Below are positions 1-6,525 of a stretch of DNA of 8,552 nt, in pieces. Every line of letters begins with the position of its first letter. The first letter of the stretch is position 1. Source of the stretch: Thermodesulfovibrionales bacterium (lineage in GTDB: Bacteria > Nitrospirota > Thermodesulfovibrionia > Thermodesulfovibrionales > UBA1546); NCBI GenBank assembly GCA_919901705.1, contig CAKKPR010000190.1, positions 1 to 8,552 of the forward strand, given 5' to 3'. The position numbers and the translations under genes were made by a program. The notes beneath the pieces were generated by a model that had not been told where the DNA came from, did not search any database, and saw only the letters and a program-made list of their open reading frames with translations.

Positions 1-2
1 CC

Positions 3-104
3 TATGGTCTTATATTAATAGCAGCGATGCTTCTTTTTTTCACCCTCAGGAAGGTTTCAATGCCCCTGCATTACGATATAGGCGACAAGTCAGCGTATAC
101 GTAA
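3..104 (+). CDS. Possible C-terminal end of an unidentified membrane protein (partial)
   Basis: This frame is open from the window edge to a TAA at 102-104 and would encode 33 residues. It reads as one hydrophobic segment (YGLILIAAMLLFF), then a basic turn (TLRK) and a polar tail ending DKSAYT. That pattern, a last membrane helix followed by a positively charged cytoplasmic tail, is common at the end of integral membrane proteins. The gene would converge on gyrB, leaving about 20 bases between the two stop codons. The family cannot be recognised from so few residues. A second plus-strand frame is open from base 2 to 169, but it runs into the gyrB 3' end and has no protein-like pattern. Chance openness over 33 codons is quite possible, so this is a weak call. 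Confidence 0.3.
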   Translation, partial: YGLILIAAMLLFFTLRKVSMPLHYDIGDKSAYT

Positions 105-125
105 TTGTGTTGTGTAAGAGACTTT

Positions 126-2558
126 CTATATATCTATATTCCTTGCCTCTAATGCATGCTTTGTGATGAAGTCTTTTCTCGGCTCGACCTGATCGCCCAT
201 AAGAATGGTGAATATCTCATCAGCCTGGACTGAGTCCTCTACTGTGACCTGAAGGAGTGTTCTTTTCTCAGAATCCATCGTTGTCTCCCATAGCTGTGAG
301 GGATTCATCTCTCCAAGCCCCTTGTAACGCTGTATTGTCAGTCCCTTCTTGGCTACAGCAAACACGTGCTCAAGTAACTCTGTGCTTGAATTCAGTTCTT
401 TCAGCCCTTCTTTGGTCTCTGCCTTATAAGGCGGCTCTCCGAGGTCTTTTATAATGCCGTAAAGATTTTCAAGCTCCTTGAATTCAGGAGATGACAGGAA
501 GTTTGTATCTACAAGGATTTTGCTGTTATGCCTTTTAATCTCAACGCTGTATGCCTGATGTTCCTCGTCAGAATTCACTTCGCCTGCAATGATATTAGGC
601 ACTTCTTTCTGTATAACAGCTGATAATCTTTCGACCGCTTTTTGATTCTTCAATATCTCTTTATTCACCCCTGCCTTTAGAATAAGCTTTAAGACATCAG
701 GGTCTTTTCTCCTTCTGTTAAACCATTCCATTAATTTCTCAAACTTTGAGAGCCTTTTTAAATGCGGAATTAACGCCTTGCCCTTTACAGCCTGCCCTCT
801 TACAGGCATCTCGAGGTCATCTGCTGCAAGCTCAAATAGCATGTTCTGCATCTCTGTCTCGTTCTGGATATATTTTTCTGTCCTGCCTTTTTTCACTTTA
901 AATAAAGGCGGCTGGGCAATATAAAGATAGCCGTTTTCTATAACCTGGGGCATCTGCCTGTAAAAGAATGTAAGAAGGAGTGTCCTTATGTGCGCGCCGT
1001 CAACATCTGCGTCTGTCATGAGTATAACCTTGTGATAACGGATCTTATTTATATCAAAATCTTCCGTGCCGATGCTGGTTCCAAGCGCTGTTATAAGTAT
1101 CCTTATCTCTTCTGAGGCAAGCATCTTGTCAAACCTTGCCTTTTCAACATTGAGTATCTTTCCCCTGAGAGGCAGTATGGCCTGCGTGCGCCTGTCACGT
1201 CCCTGTTTTGCAGAGCCTCCTGCAGAGTCCCCCTCAACAATAAAAATCTCCGAAAGTGCAGCGTCTTTCTCAGAACAGTCGGCAAGTTTTCCGGGAAGTC
1301 CTGTATCCTCAAGCGCCCCTTTTCTCCTGGTAAGCTCCCTCGCCTTTCTCGCTGCCTCTCTGGCCCTTGCAGCCTGAACAGCCTTCTCTATTACCTTTCT
1401 TGCAACAGAAGGGTTTTCCTCAAAATAGGCCCCGAGAGTCTCATTTACAATTGACTCTACTATCCCTTTCACCTCGCTGTTGCCGAGTTTCATCTTGGTC
1501 TGTCCTTCAAACTGAGGATTGGGGAGCTTTACGCTGATTACTGCTGTAAGCCCTTCCCTTATATCCTCTCCTGAGAGGGCTGCATCCTTGCCGTTTTTCA
1601 GAACTCCCGAAGAAGTCGCATAGTTGTTTGCTGTCCTTGTAAGGGCAGATTTAAATCCAATAAGGTGTGTTCCGCCTTCTTTTGTGTTTATATTGTTTGC
1701 AAAGGTAAATATATTTTCTGTGTAAGCATCATTATACTGAAGCGCTATCTCAGCCGTAACCCCGTCTTTTTCTCCTGATATATATACAGGCTTTGGATGC
1801 AATGACGTCTTATTTTTATTCAGATGTTCGACAAAAGAAACTATGCCGCCTTTGTAATGGAACTCCTGTGTTTTATCTGTGCGTTCATCATGTATGGAGA
1901 CCTTAAGCCCGCTGTTAAGAAATGCCATCTCTCTTAACCTCTGGGAAAGAACATCATAGCTGAATTCAGTTGTCTCCTCAAATATCTCAGCGTCAGGCTT
2001 AAACGTAATCTTCGTCCCTCTGCTTTTTGTCTTCCCGACAACAGTAAGCGGGCCTGAAGGTTTGCCCCTGTCAAAATGCTGCTGAAATACCTTCCCGTTT
2101 TGTTTTATCTCCACCTCGAGCCATTCAGATAACGCATTGACAACCGATACCCCAACTCCATGAAGTCCTCCTGATATCTTGTAAGCCTTTGACTCGAACT
2201 TCCCGCCTGCATGGAGCTCTGTCAAGGCTATCTCTGCTGCTGTGCGGCCTTCCGGGTCTCCGGGATGCTGGTCTGTAGGTATTCCCCTGCCATCGTCTAT
2301 GACTGTACAGCTTCCGTCATGATGAAGCATCACCTCGATGTTCTTGCAGAACCCGGCGAGGGATTCATCAACGCTGTTATCCACAACCTCATACACAAGG
2401 TGGTAAAGCCCTTCAGGGCCTGTTGAGCCTATATACATTGCAGGCCTTTTTCTTACAGCGCTAAGGCCTTTTAGTATCTTTATGTCCTCTGCGCCGTAGG
2501 ACTCTTTTTCCTGTTGCTCGTCGTTTCCGGCCTCGTTAATCTGTTCTTTTTCTTCCAT
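126..2558 (-). CDS. gyrB: DNA gyrase subunit B
   Basis: ATPase subunit of DNA gyrase (GyrA2GyrB2), which adds negative supercoils to DNA ahead of replication and transcription forks. Counting from the start used here (810 residues), the GHKL ATPase domain comes first: EVVDNSVDE with catalytic Glu57, DDGRGIP at 88-94, the GGLHGVGVSVVNALS lid region at 130-144, and the QTK loop near 353. The TOPRIM domain follows with EGDSAGG (442-448) and DADVDG (516-521), and then QRYKGLGEMNP (743-753). About 170 residues (roughly 558-728) are inserted between the TOPRIM core and the tail, as in Gram-negative GyrB and unlike the ~640-residue Gram-positive form. I chose the ATG at 2556-2558 because GAGGAAG precedes it at good spacing. 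An upstream ATG at 2577-2579 would add seven residues, but it has no Shine-Dalgarno and lies in a repeat. The position after dnaN supports GyrB over ParE. Confidence 0.97.
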   Translation of the reverse strand: MEEKEQINEAGNDEQQEKESYGAEDIKILKGLSAVRKRPAMYIGSTGPEGLYHLVYEVVDNSVDESLAGFCKNIEVMLHHDGSCTVIDDGRGIPTDQHPGDPEGRTAAEIALTELHAGGKFESKAYKISGGLHGVGVSVVNALSEWLEVEIKQNGKVFQQHFDRGKPSGPLTVVGKTKSRGTKITFKPDAEIFEETTEFSYDVLSQRLREMAFLNSGLKVSIHDERTDKTQEFHYKGGIVSFVEHLNKNKTSLHPKPVYISGEKDGVTAEIALQYNDAYTENIFTFANNINTKEGGTHLIGFKSALTRTANNYATSSGVLKNGKDAALSGEDIREGLTAVISVKLPNPQFEGQTKMKLGNSEVKGIVESIVNETLGAYFEENPSVARKVIEKAVQAARAREAARKARELTRRKGALEDTGLPGKLADCSEKDAALSEIFIVEGDSAGGSAKQGRDRRTQAILPLRGKILNVEKARFDKMLASEEIRILITALGTSIGTEDFDINKIRYHKVILMTDADVDGAHIRTLLLTFFYRQMPQVIENGYLYIAQPPLFKVKKGRTEKYIQNETEMQNMLFELAADDLEMPVRGQAVKGKALIPHLKRLSKFEKLMEWFNRRRKDPDVLKLILKAGVNKEILKNQKAVERLSAVIQKEVPNIIAGEVNSDEEHQAYSVEIKRHNSKILVDTNFLSSPEFKELENLYGIIKDLGEPPYKAETKEGLKELNSSTELLEHVFAVAKKGLTIQRYKGLGEMNPSQLWETTMDSEKRTLLQVTVEDSVQADEIFTILMGDQVEPRKDFITKHALEARNIDI

Positions 2559-2560
2559 TA

Positions 2561-2567
2561 CTTCCTC
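2561..2567 (-). promoter_or_regulatory. gyrB ribosome binding site that decides the start codon
   Basis: On the minus strand GAGGAAG lies here, with five bases between GAGG and the ATG at 2556-2558. The alternative ATG seven codons upstream (2577-2579) is preceded only by ATC-rich repeat sequence with no purine run. The site therefore favours the shorter gyrB product. Confidence 0.6.
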
Positions 2568-2572
2568 TCTCT

Positions 2573-2660
2573 CACTCATGATTCATGATGCATGATCCAT
2601 GATGCACGATACTCATTTCCTGATTTTTTATCGTGAATCTTGCATCGTGTATCTTGTATC
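2573..2660. repeat. Inverted array of degenerate 7-nt repeats (ATCrTGn type) between dnaN and gyrB
   Basis: Left arm: consecutive heptamers CACTCAT, GATTCAT, GATGCAT, GATCCAT and GATGCAC, then GATAC (2573-2612). Right arm: ATCGTGA, ATCTTGC, ATCGTGT and ATCTTGT, then ATC (2630-2660). The right arm resembles the reverse complement of the left in the same 7-nt phase; for example 2601-2611 matches 2629-2639 at 10 of 11 positions. The arms are separated by about 17 bases ending in a T run. The element fills nearly the whole dnaN-gyrB gap, could fold into a long imperfect hairpin in DNA or mRNA, and contains the upstream candidate gyrB ATG. Its function is unknown; it may be a small dispersed genomic repeat. 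Confidence 0.75.
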
Positions 2661-2664
2661 TTTT

Positions 2665-3768
2665 TTATACCCTCATCGGCATTATCACACATTTATAGTT
2701 ATCATTGCCTTCTTCTTTTAAAAGCGTAGGGCTCAATGGGTCCTGAAGTTCAAAGACAATCCTGTCTCCGGACATGGCATTCAAGGCATCCAGCAGATAC
2801 TTTGCATTAAAACCCAAAGAAAGCGGCTCGCCTTTATATTCTATTTTGACTTCATCCCTTGCCTCCCCGAGGTCCGGGTTTGAAGCTGAAACTGCCAGAG
2901 ACCCATCAGCAAAATCTGCTTTTATGGCATTGCTTTTCTCCCTGCTCATTACAGAGACCCTTCGAAGCGCTTTTACAAAATCTTCCTTATTGATTGCGAT
3001 CTTCTTTTCATTGCCTGAGGGAATTACCTGTTCATAGTTTGGATATGTGCCTTCTATAAGTCTTGTCAAAAACTGCACGTCTTCTATCTTGAACATCACA
3101 TGGCTTTTCCCTATAACTACTGTCAGTTTTTCAATGTCCCTGTCAAGAAATTTCCTGACCTCTGCCGCTGCCTTTCTGGGAACTATAACCTTTTTCTCTT
3201 CTTTTAAAGGGGTGTCTATCTTCCTGCTTATACAGGCCAGCCTGTGACCGTCTGTGCCAACAACATTTATTTCTTCGCTGCCCTGCCTTGCATGAAACAA
3301 AAGGCCGTTCAGGGTATACCTTGTATCGCTTTCTCCTGCCGCATAAAGGCTTTTCTCTATCATCTCTACGAGATTTTTTGTATCCATCTGCATCTCTTCT
3401 GCGTTTTCCATCCCCGGCCATGCAGGAAACTCGTCTGCTGAAAGACAGGCAAGTTTGAATTTACTCATTCCTGCGCTAACCTTGAGCCAGTGCCCATCCT
3501 CAGACTCCATTGTTATGTCTCCGTCCACCTCTTTCACTATCTCAAACATCTTCCTTGCGGGAATGCAGAGTTTCCCTTCTTTTTCAACTTTTATCTCAAG
3601 AGGTTCTTTTATTGCTGTCTCAAGGTCTGTAGCAATTATATATGACTTCTTTTTGCCTGCATCTAAAAGAAAGTGGCTCAATACCGGCATCGTATTCCTT
3701 TTTTCGACGATGTTCTGGATATTCGAAAGTTTTTCCTGCAGTTCTTCCTTGGATACGCTCAGCTTCAT
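2665..3768 (-). CDS. dnaN: DNA polymerase III subunit beta (sliding clamp)
   Basis: Ring-shaped processivity clamp that tethers DNA polymerase III to DNA and recruits repair and regulatory partners. The product has 367 residues, essentially the family's usual length (366 in E. coli), and shows three successive clamp domains. Visible family marks are KRNTMPVLSHFLL near residue 23, TDGHRLA (172-178), EGTYPNYEQVIP (239-250, start of the third domain and part of the peptide-binding pocket) and the C-terminal VIMPMRV, which lines the same pocket. The start ATG has a strong AGGAGGGG Shine-Dalgarno directly upstream. The gene begins 13 nt after the dnaA stop codon, with no room for a separate terminator, so it is probably expressed with dnaA. 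I see nothing unusual in the protein. Confidence 0.98.
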   Translation of the reverse strand: MKLSVSKEELQEKLSNIQNIVEKRNTMPVLSHFLLDAGKKKSYIIATDLETAIKEPLEIKVEKEGKLCIPARKMFEIVKEVDGDITMESEDGHWLKVSAGMSKFKLACLSADEFPAWPGMENAEEMQMDTKNLVEMIEKSLYAAGESDTRYTLNGLLFHARQGSEEINVVGTDGHRLACISRKIDTPLKEEKKVIVPRKAAAEVRKFLDRDIEKLTVVIGKSHVMFKIEDVQFLTRLIEGTYPNYEQVIPSGNEKKIAINKEDFVKALRRVSVMSREKSNAIKADFADGSLAVSASNPDLGEARDEVKIEYKGEPLSLGFNAKYLLDALNAMSGDRIVFELQDPLSPTLLKEEGNDNYKCVIMPMRV

Positions 3769-3781
3769 GTCCCCTCCTAAA

Positions 3782-5113
3782 TTAAGGTTTTATTTTATGC
3801 AACAGGGTTTCTATCATCCTGTTAAAATTCTCGTCTTTTGATTTTTTATATTCTACCTGCTTACAGGCATAGATAACGGTTGCGTGGTCTTTGCCACCCA
3901 TGTTTTTCCCTATGTCGCTCAGAGAACCTCCTGTAAGCTGCTTGCTCAAATACATTGCTATCTGCCGCGGCAGCGCCACTTCTTTTGTCCTCTTTCTGGC
4001 CTTTATGTCCTGCATTTTCAGGCCAAAGTATTCACAGACAGTTTTCAGTATATGTTCCACTGTTATTGGCTTTTCATCATCCCGAATAAAATCCTTCAGT
4101 ATATTTTTTGCCATCTCTACGTCTATAGGGCTGCCTGTCAGCGCTGCCTGTGCCCCGAGTCTGATCAGGCCCCCTTCAAGCTCCCTGATATTTGTTTTTA
4201 TTTTAGCTGCAATAAAATTGACAACATCTTCTTTCAGGTTTATCCTTTCCATTGCCGCTTTCTTGTGGATAATTGCAACACGGGTCTCGAATTCCGGAGC
4301 CTGTATGTCAGCAATAAGCCCCATACTGAAACGCGACCGCAACCTGTCTGTAACAGACTTTATCTCTTTGGGCGGCCTGTCGCTGGAAATAACTATCTGC
4401 CGCTGTTTCTCGTAAAGTGTATTAATTGTATAGAACAGTTCTTCCTGTGTCTGCACCTTGTTTTCCACAAACTGAATATCGTCTATGAGCAGCAGGTCAA
4501 CGTTTCTGTATCTTTTCTTCAGCTCCTCGGTCTTTCCGTGTCTTATTGCAGATACAACCTCATTTGTAAATTGCTCTGAGGACACGTAAAGCACATTGTA
4601 ATCGTGCTTGCTGTCTATAACATTGTTGCCTATCGCGCTTATTAAATGTGTCTTCCCTAAGCCAACGTCTCCATAAATAAACAAAGGGTTATAAACCTTG
4701 CCGGGGCTGTCTGAGACAGCCTTTGCCGCTGCCTGAGCAAACTGGTTGCTGGGCCCGCTTACAAAGTTCTCAAATGTATATTTGGGATTAAGGTATATTC
4801 CTCTGCTTGCAAGCCTGGTCTTTCTGTTTTCAAGTTTAGCCTCCATCCTTTTTATATCAGGAGCTTCTTTTTCTGATATATTATATTTCAAAGTTACGGG
4901 ATGGCCCAAAATCTTCTCTATCACCTCGTTTACGAGAATGGGATAGTAGTCTTCTATCCACTCTTTGAAGAACCTGTTTGGAACCGCTAAGGTTACTTGC
5001 TGTTCTTTTATCTGAAGCGGTTTTATAGGCCTAAACCATAATTCAAATATATTGCTTCCTACCTTCTCTTCTATTATGGAAAGACTCTTCTCCCAAATTT
5101 CTTCTATTGTCAT
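3782..5113 (-). CDS. dnaA: Chromosomal replication initiator protein DnaA
   Basis: AAA+ ATPase that binds DnaA boxes, melts oriC and helps load the replicative helicase. The protein has 443 residues, close to the B. subtilis form (446). Domain I (about 1-80) contains IFELWFRPIKPL. A short domain II linker (about 80-105) is rich in charged residues. Domain III has Walker A GDVGLGKTH (148-156), Walker B LLLIDD (207-212), the box VII segment TDRLRSRF (255-262) and the sensor 2 segment IRELEGGL with Arg310. Domain IV carries the DNA-binding signature GGKDHATV (407-414). The start codon follows AAAAGG with seven intervening bases. The upstream region is the origin itself: DnaA boxes lie between the promoter and the start codon, so autorepression by DnaA is likely. 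dnaN follows directly. Confidence 0.98.
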   Translation of the reverse strand: MTIEEIWEKSLSIIEEKVGSNIFELWFRPIKPLQIKEQQVTLAVPNRFFKEWIEDYYPILVNEVIEKILGHPVTLKYNISEKEAPDIKRMEAKLENRKTRLASRGIYLNPKYTFENFVSGPSNQFAQAAAKAVSDSPGKVYNPLFIYGDVGLGKTHLISAIGNNVIDSKHDYNVLYVSSEQFTNEVVSAIRHGKTEELKKRYRNVDLLLIDDIQFVENKVQTQEELFYTINTLYEKQRQIVISSDRPPKEIKSVTDRLRSRFSMGLIADIQAPEFETRVAIIHKKAAMERINLKEDVVNFIAAKIKTNIRELEGGLIRLGAQAALTGSPIDVEMAKNILKDFIRDDEKPITVEHILKTVCEYFGLKMQDIKARKRTKEVALPRQIAMYLSKQLTGGSLSDIGKNMGGKDHATVIYACKQVEYKKSKDENFNRMIETLLHKIKP

Positions 5114-5128
5114 TTGTTTGCCTTTTAG

Positions 5129-5159
5129 TTATTAACAACTTATCAACAGATGTTGGTAA
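5129..5159. promoter_or_regulatory. Cluster of three DnaA boxes spaced 11 bp apart in the dnaA leader
   Basis: TTATTAACA (5129-5137), TTATCAACA (5140-5148) and an inverted TGTTGGTAA (5151-5159) start exactly 11 bases apart, about one helical turn, so all face the same side of the helix. The last two form a 10-bp inverted repeat with one mismatch around GA. The cluster lies between the predicted dnaA promoter and the start codon, so it may serve both the origin and dnaA autorepression. Confidence 0.7.
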
Positions 5160-5179
5160 GTCCCCCTTTGTGGTCAGAT

Positions 5180-5209
5180 ATTATATCTTATATTCGCAAA
5201 CACAAGCAA
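5180..5209 (-). promoter_or_regulatory. Predicted sigma-70 promoter of dnaA
   Basis: On the minus strand a perfect TATAAT lies at 5180-5185. An 18-base spacer separates it from TTGCTT (5204-5209), a weak -35 that keeps only the TTG. Transcription would start near 5173, giving a leader of about 60 nt that contains the three-box DnaA cluster. The perfect -10 carries most of the support. Confidence 0.5.
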
Positions 5210-5345
5210 GAAACCTGTTGGTATATCTGTTAATATTTTGTTCTTTTTTTCATCGGTATATTTTGTTTAAAAAATCATCTTAAAATTACTTACTTTATCA
5301 ACACTAAAATCTGTTTTAAATCTACACTCAGACAAAGATTTACAC

Positions 5346-5390
5346 TTATTAACACTGCCTACTACTACTACTATAAATATAAATATCTTA
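5346..5390 (+). other. Origin unwinding module: DnaA box, GC spacer, five DnaA-trios, AT core
   Basis: Reading the plus strand, DnaA box TTATTAACA (5346-5354) is followed by CTGC (5355-5358), then five uninterrupted CTA triplets (5359-5373), then a 17-base core with a single G/C base (5374-5390). CTA on this strand is 3'-GAT-5' on the other, the trinucleotide named the DnaA-trio. The order and orientation match the B. subtilis unwinding element as I recall it: a box, a GC-rich step, CTA/TTA/CTT triplets, then AT-rich DNA. In that model DnaA extends from the box onto the trio strand and opens the duplex. Five perfect trios in a row is an unusually clean example. The assignment is from pattern only. 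Confidence 0.78.
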
Positions 5391-5405
5391 TAGAAGAAGT
5401 AGAGG

Positions 5406-6516
5406 CTATACCTTTCCTTTTCTATTTTTCAAAGATTCCTTTATAAATTTATCAATGTTACCGTCAAGCACGGAATCCACATTGCCAATTTCCAACCCTG
5501 TTTTGTGATCCTTGACAAGACGATACGGCTGAAGTACATAAGACCTTATCTGACTGCCCCACGCTATATCCTTTTTATCACCAATTATTCCCTTAAGCTT
5601 GTCTTTCTGCTCCTTCAGTGACAGAGCAAAAAGACGTGCCTTCAGGATCTTTAGGGCTGTTGCCTTGTTTTTATGCTGTGAACGTTCATTTTGGCATGTT
5701 ATGACAATTCCTGTAGGCATATGAGTCAATCTGACAGCAGATGAAGTTTTATTTACATGCTGGCCACCTGCTCCAGAGGCCCTAAAGGTATCAATTTTTA
5801 TCTCATCCGGTTTTATTTCAATGTTTATGTCTTCTTCTATTTCCGGATAAACAAGCACAGCAGCAAAAGAAGTATGCCGCCTTTTATTTGCATCATAAGG
5901 AGAAATCCTTACAAGCCTGTGCACGCCGGCCTCTGTCTTCACAAAGCCATATGCATAAGGTCCATTCACTGTTATGGTTACGCTCTTAATTCCCGCTTCT
6001 TCACCTGGTTGAAGATCAACAATCTGAGCGTTAAATTTGTGCTGCTCTGCCCAACGGAGATACATTCTCATTAACATCTGTGCCCAATCCTGGCTCTCTG
6101 TTCCGCCTGCGCCGGGATGGATAGAGATAATAGCATTGTTTTTATCCAGCTCTTCCGACAGGAGGTGTTTGAGTTCCAGATTTTCGAGTTCTTCGCGAAG
6201 GGTTTTGGTATCTTGCCGGATCTCCTGCAAAAAGACATCCCCCCCTTCTTCGTCGAGTATCTTTATGGATTCTTCAAGGTAATCCAGTTTATAAGAGGCA
6301 GCCTCAAAGGGTAAAAGAATATCTTCAAGGTAGGCCTTTCTTTTTTGCAGAGTGTGCATCTTTTGAGGCAAGTCCCAGACAGATGCTGAAGAAAGTTTTT
6401 GGTTTATATCCTCTATTTCTTTCTGAAGAACTGCAACATCAAAGATAACCTCTAAGGGACTCAGCCATTGCCCTTAAAAATGAGAGTTCTTCTTTAAGTT
6501 CAGCCTGAAGCAGCAT
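5406..6516 (-). CDS. prfB: Peptide chain release factor 2, made by +1 programmed frameshift
   Basis: Recognises UAA and UGA stop codons and triggers release of the finished peptide. The gene is split over two frames: 25 codons from ATG at 6514-6516 to an in-frame UGA (6439-6441), then the +1 frame from GAT at 6438-6440 to the TAG at 5406-5408, joining 6516-6442 to 6440-5406. The 369-residue product reads LRGYLD across the junction, as in E. coli RF2. The stop-recognition tripeptide is SPY at 205-207, where RF2 normally has SPF. The catalytic GGQ is at 250-252 within RASGAGGQHVN, the same numbers as in E. coli, with Ala rather than the E. coli K-12 Thr at 246. The start has a strong GGAGGT. 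A simple ORF call would begin at a TTG (6371) and lose 48 residues. The gene overlaps regulation with lnt and ends beside oriC. Confidence 0.96.
6438..6453 (-). promoter_or_regulatory. Programmed +1 frameshift site of prfB
   Basis: The minus strand reads AGAGGT TAT CTT TGA T. The elements are an internal Shine-Dalgarno-like AGAGGT (five bases, GAGGU, can pair with the 16S tail), a 3-nt spacer, slippery CUU, the in-frame UGA (6439-6441) and the shifted codon GAU. When RF2 is scarce, the UGA stalls the ribosome, tRNA-Leu slips from CUU to UUU and translation resumes at GAU, closing a feedback loop. It matches the E. coli AGGGGGUAUCUUUGAC arrangement in spacing, but with a weaker internal Shine-Dalgarno and U instead of C after UGA. 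Confidence 0.93.
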
Positions 6517-6525
6517 ATTACCTCC
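6517..6525 (-). promoter_or_regulatory. prfB ribosome binding site overlapping the lnt stop codon
   Basis: The minus strand reads GGAGGTAAT and then the prfB ATG. GGAGGT (6520-6525) is a near-perfect Shine-Dalgarno, and its last T begins the TAA stop of lnt (6518-6520). Only one base separates the lnt stop from the prfB start, so ribosomes finishing lnt sit on the prfB initiation site, which suggests translational coupling. Confidence 0.85.

Larger units (their letters stand above)
5114..5405. other. oriC: Chromosomal origin of replication (oriC) between prfB and dnaA
   Basis: This 292-base gene-free stretch is AT-rich and lies immediately upstream of dnaA. DnaA-box-like 9-mers on the plus strand are TTATTAACA at 5129-5137 and 5346-5354, and TTATCAACA at 5140-5148 and 5295-5303; the TTATCAACA sites differ from the E. 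coli consensus TTATCCACA at one position. Inverted sites are TGTTGGTAA at 5151-5159 and weaker ones at 5216-5224 and 5228-5236. Two clusters result: one beside dnaA and one beside prfB next to the unwinding module. Between them lies an AT-rich stretch (about 5221-5300). Near-repeats ATCTACACT (5320-5328) and ATTTACACT (5338-5346) are also present and may be weak sites. The location, box clusters and trio element together make this the origin with high probability, though no cumulative skew is available from one window. Confidence 0.88.

Noticed and set aside
28..60. Possible intrinsic terminator after gyrB (CCTGAGG followed by an A/T run)
   Set aside because: The stem is only a few base pairs, and on the gyrB transcript strand the following run is A, not U.
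2..169. Plus-strand frame open for 55 codons from the left edge into the gyrB 3' end
   Set aside because: It overlaps the conserved gyrB C-terminus and has no recognisable composition or motif; the frame ending at 104 is more protein-like.
3884..4579. Long plus-strand open frame (231 codons) opposite dnaA, and another (174 codons) at 3891-4415
   Set aside because: Both lie antisense to a fully conserved dnaA and show no domain pattern; they are mirror frames of the real gene.
5406..6371. prfB called as a 321-residue protein from a TTG at 6371
   Set aside because: The RF2 N-terminus continues upstream in the same frame to the +1 shift site, and then to a strong ribosome binding site at 6520-6525, giving 369 residues with the expected LRGYLD junction.
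6439..6441. In-frame UGA in prfB as a nonsense mutation or assembly error
   Set aside because: The surrounding CUU-UGA slippery codon and internal Shine-Dalgarno at the correct spacing identify it as the conserved programmed frameshift.
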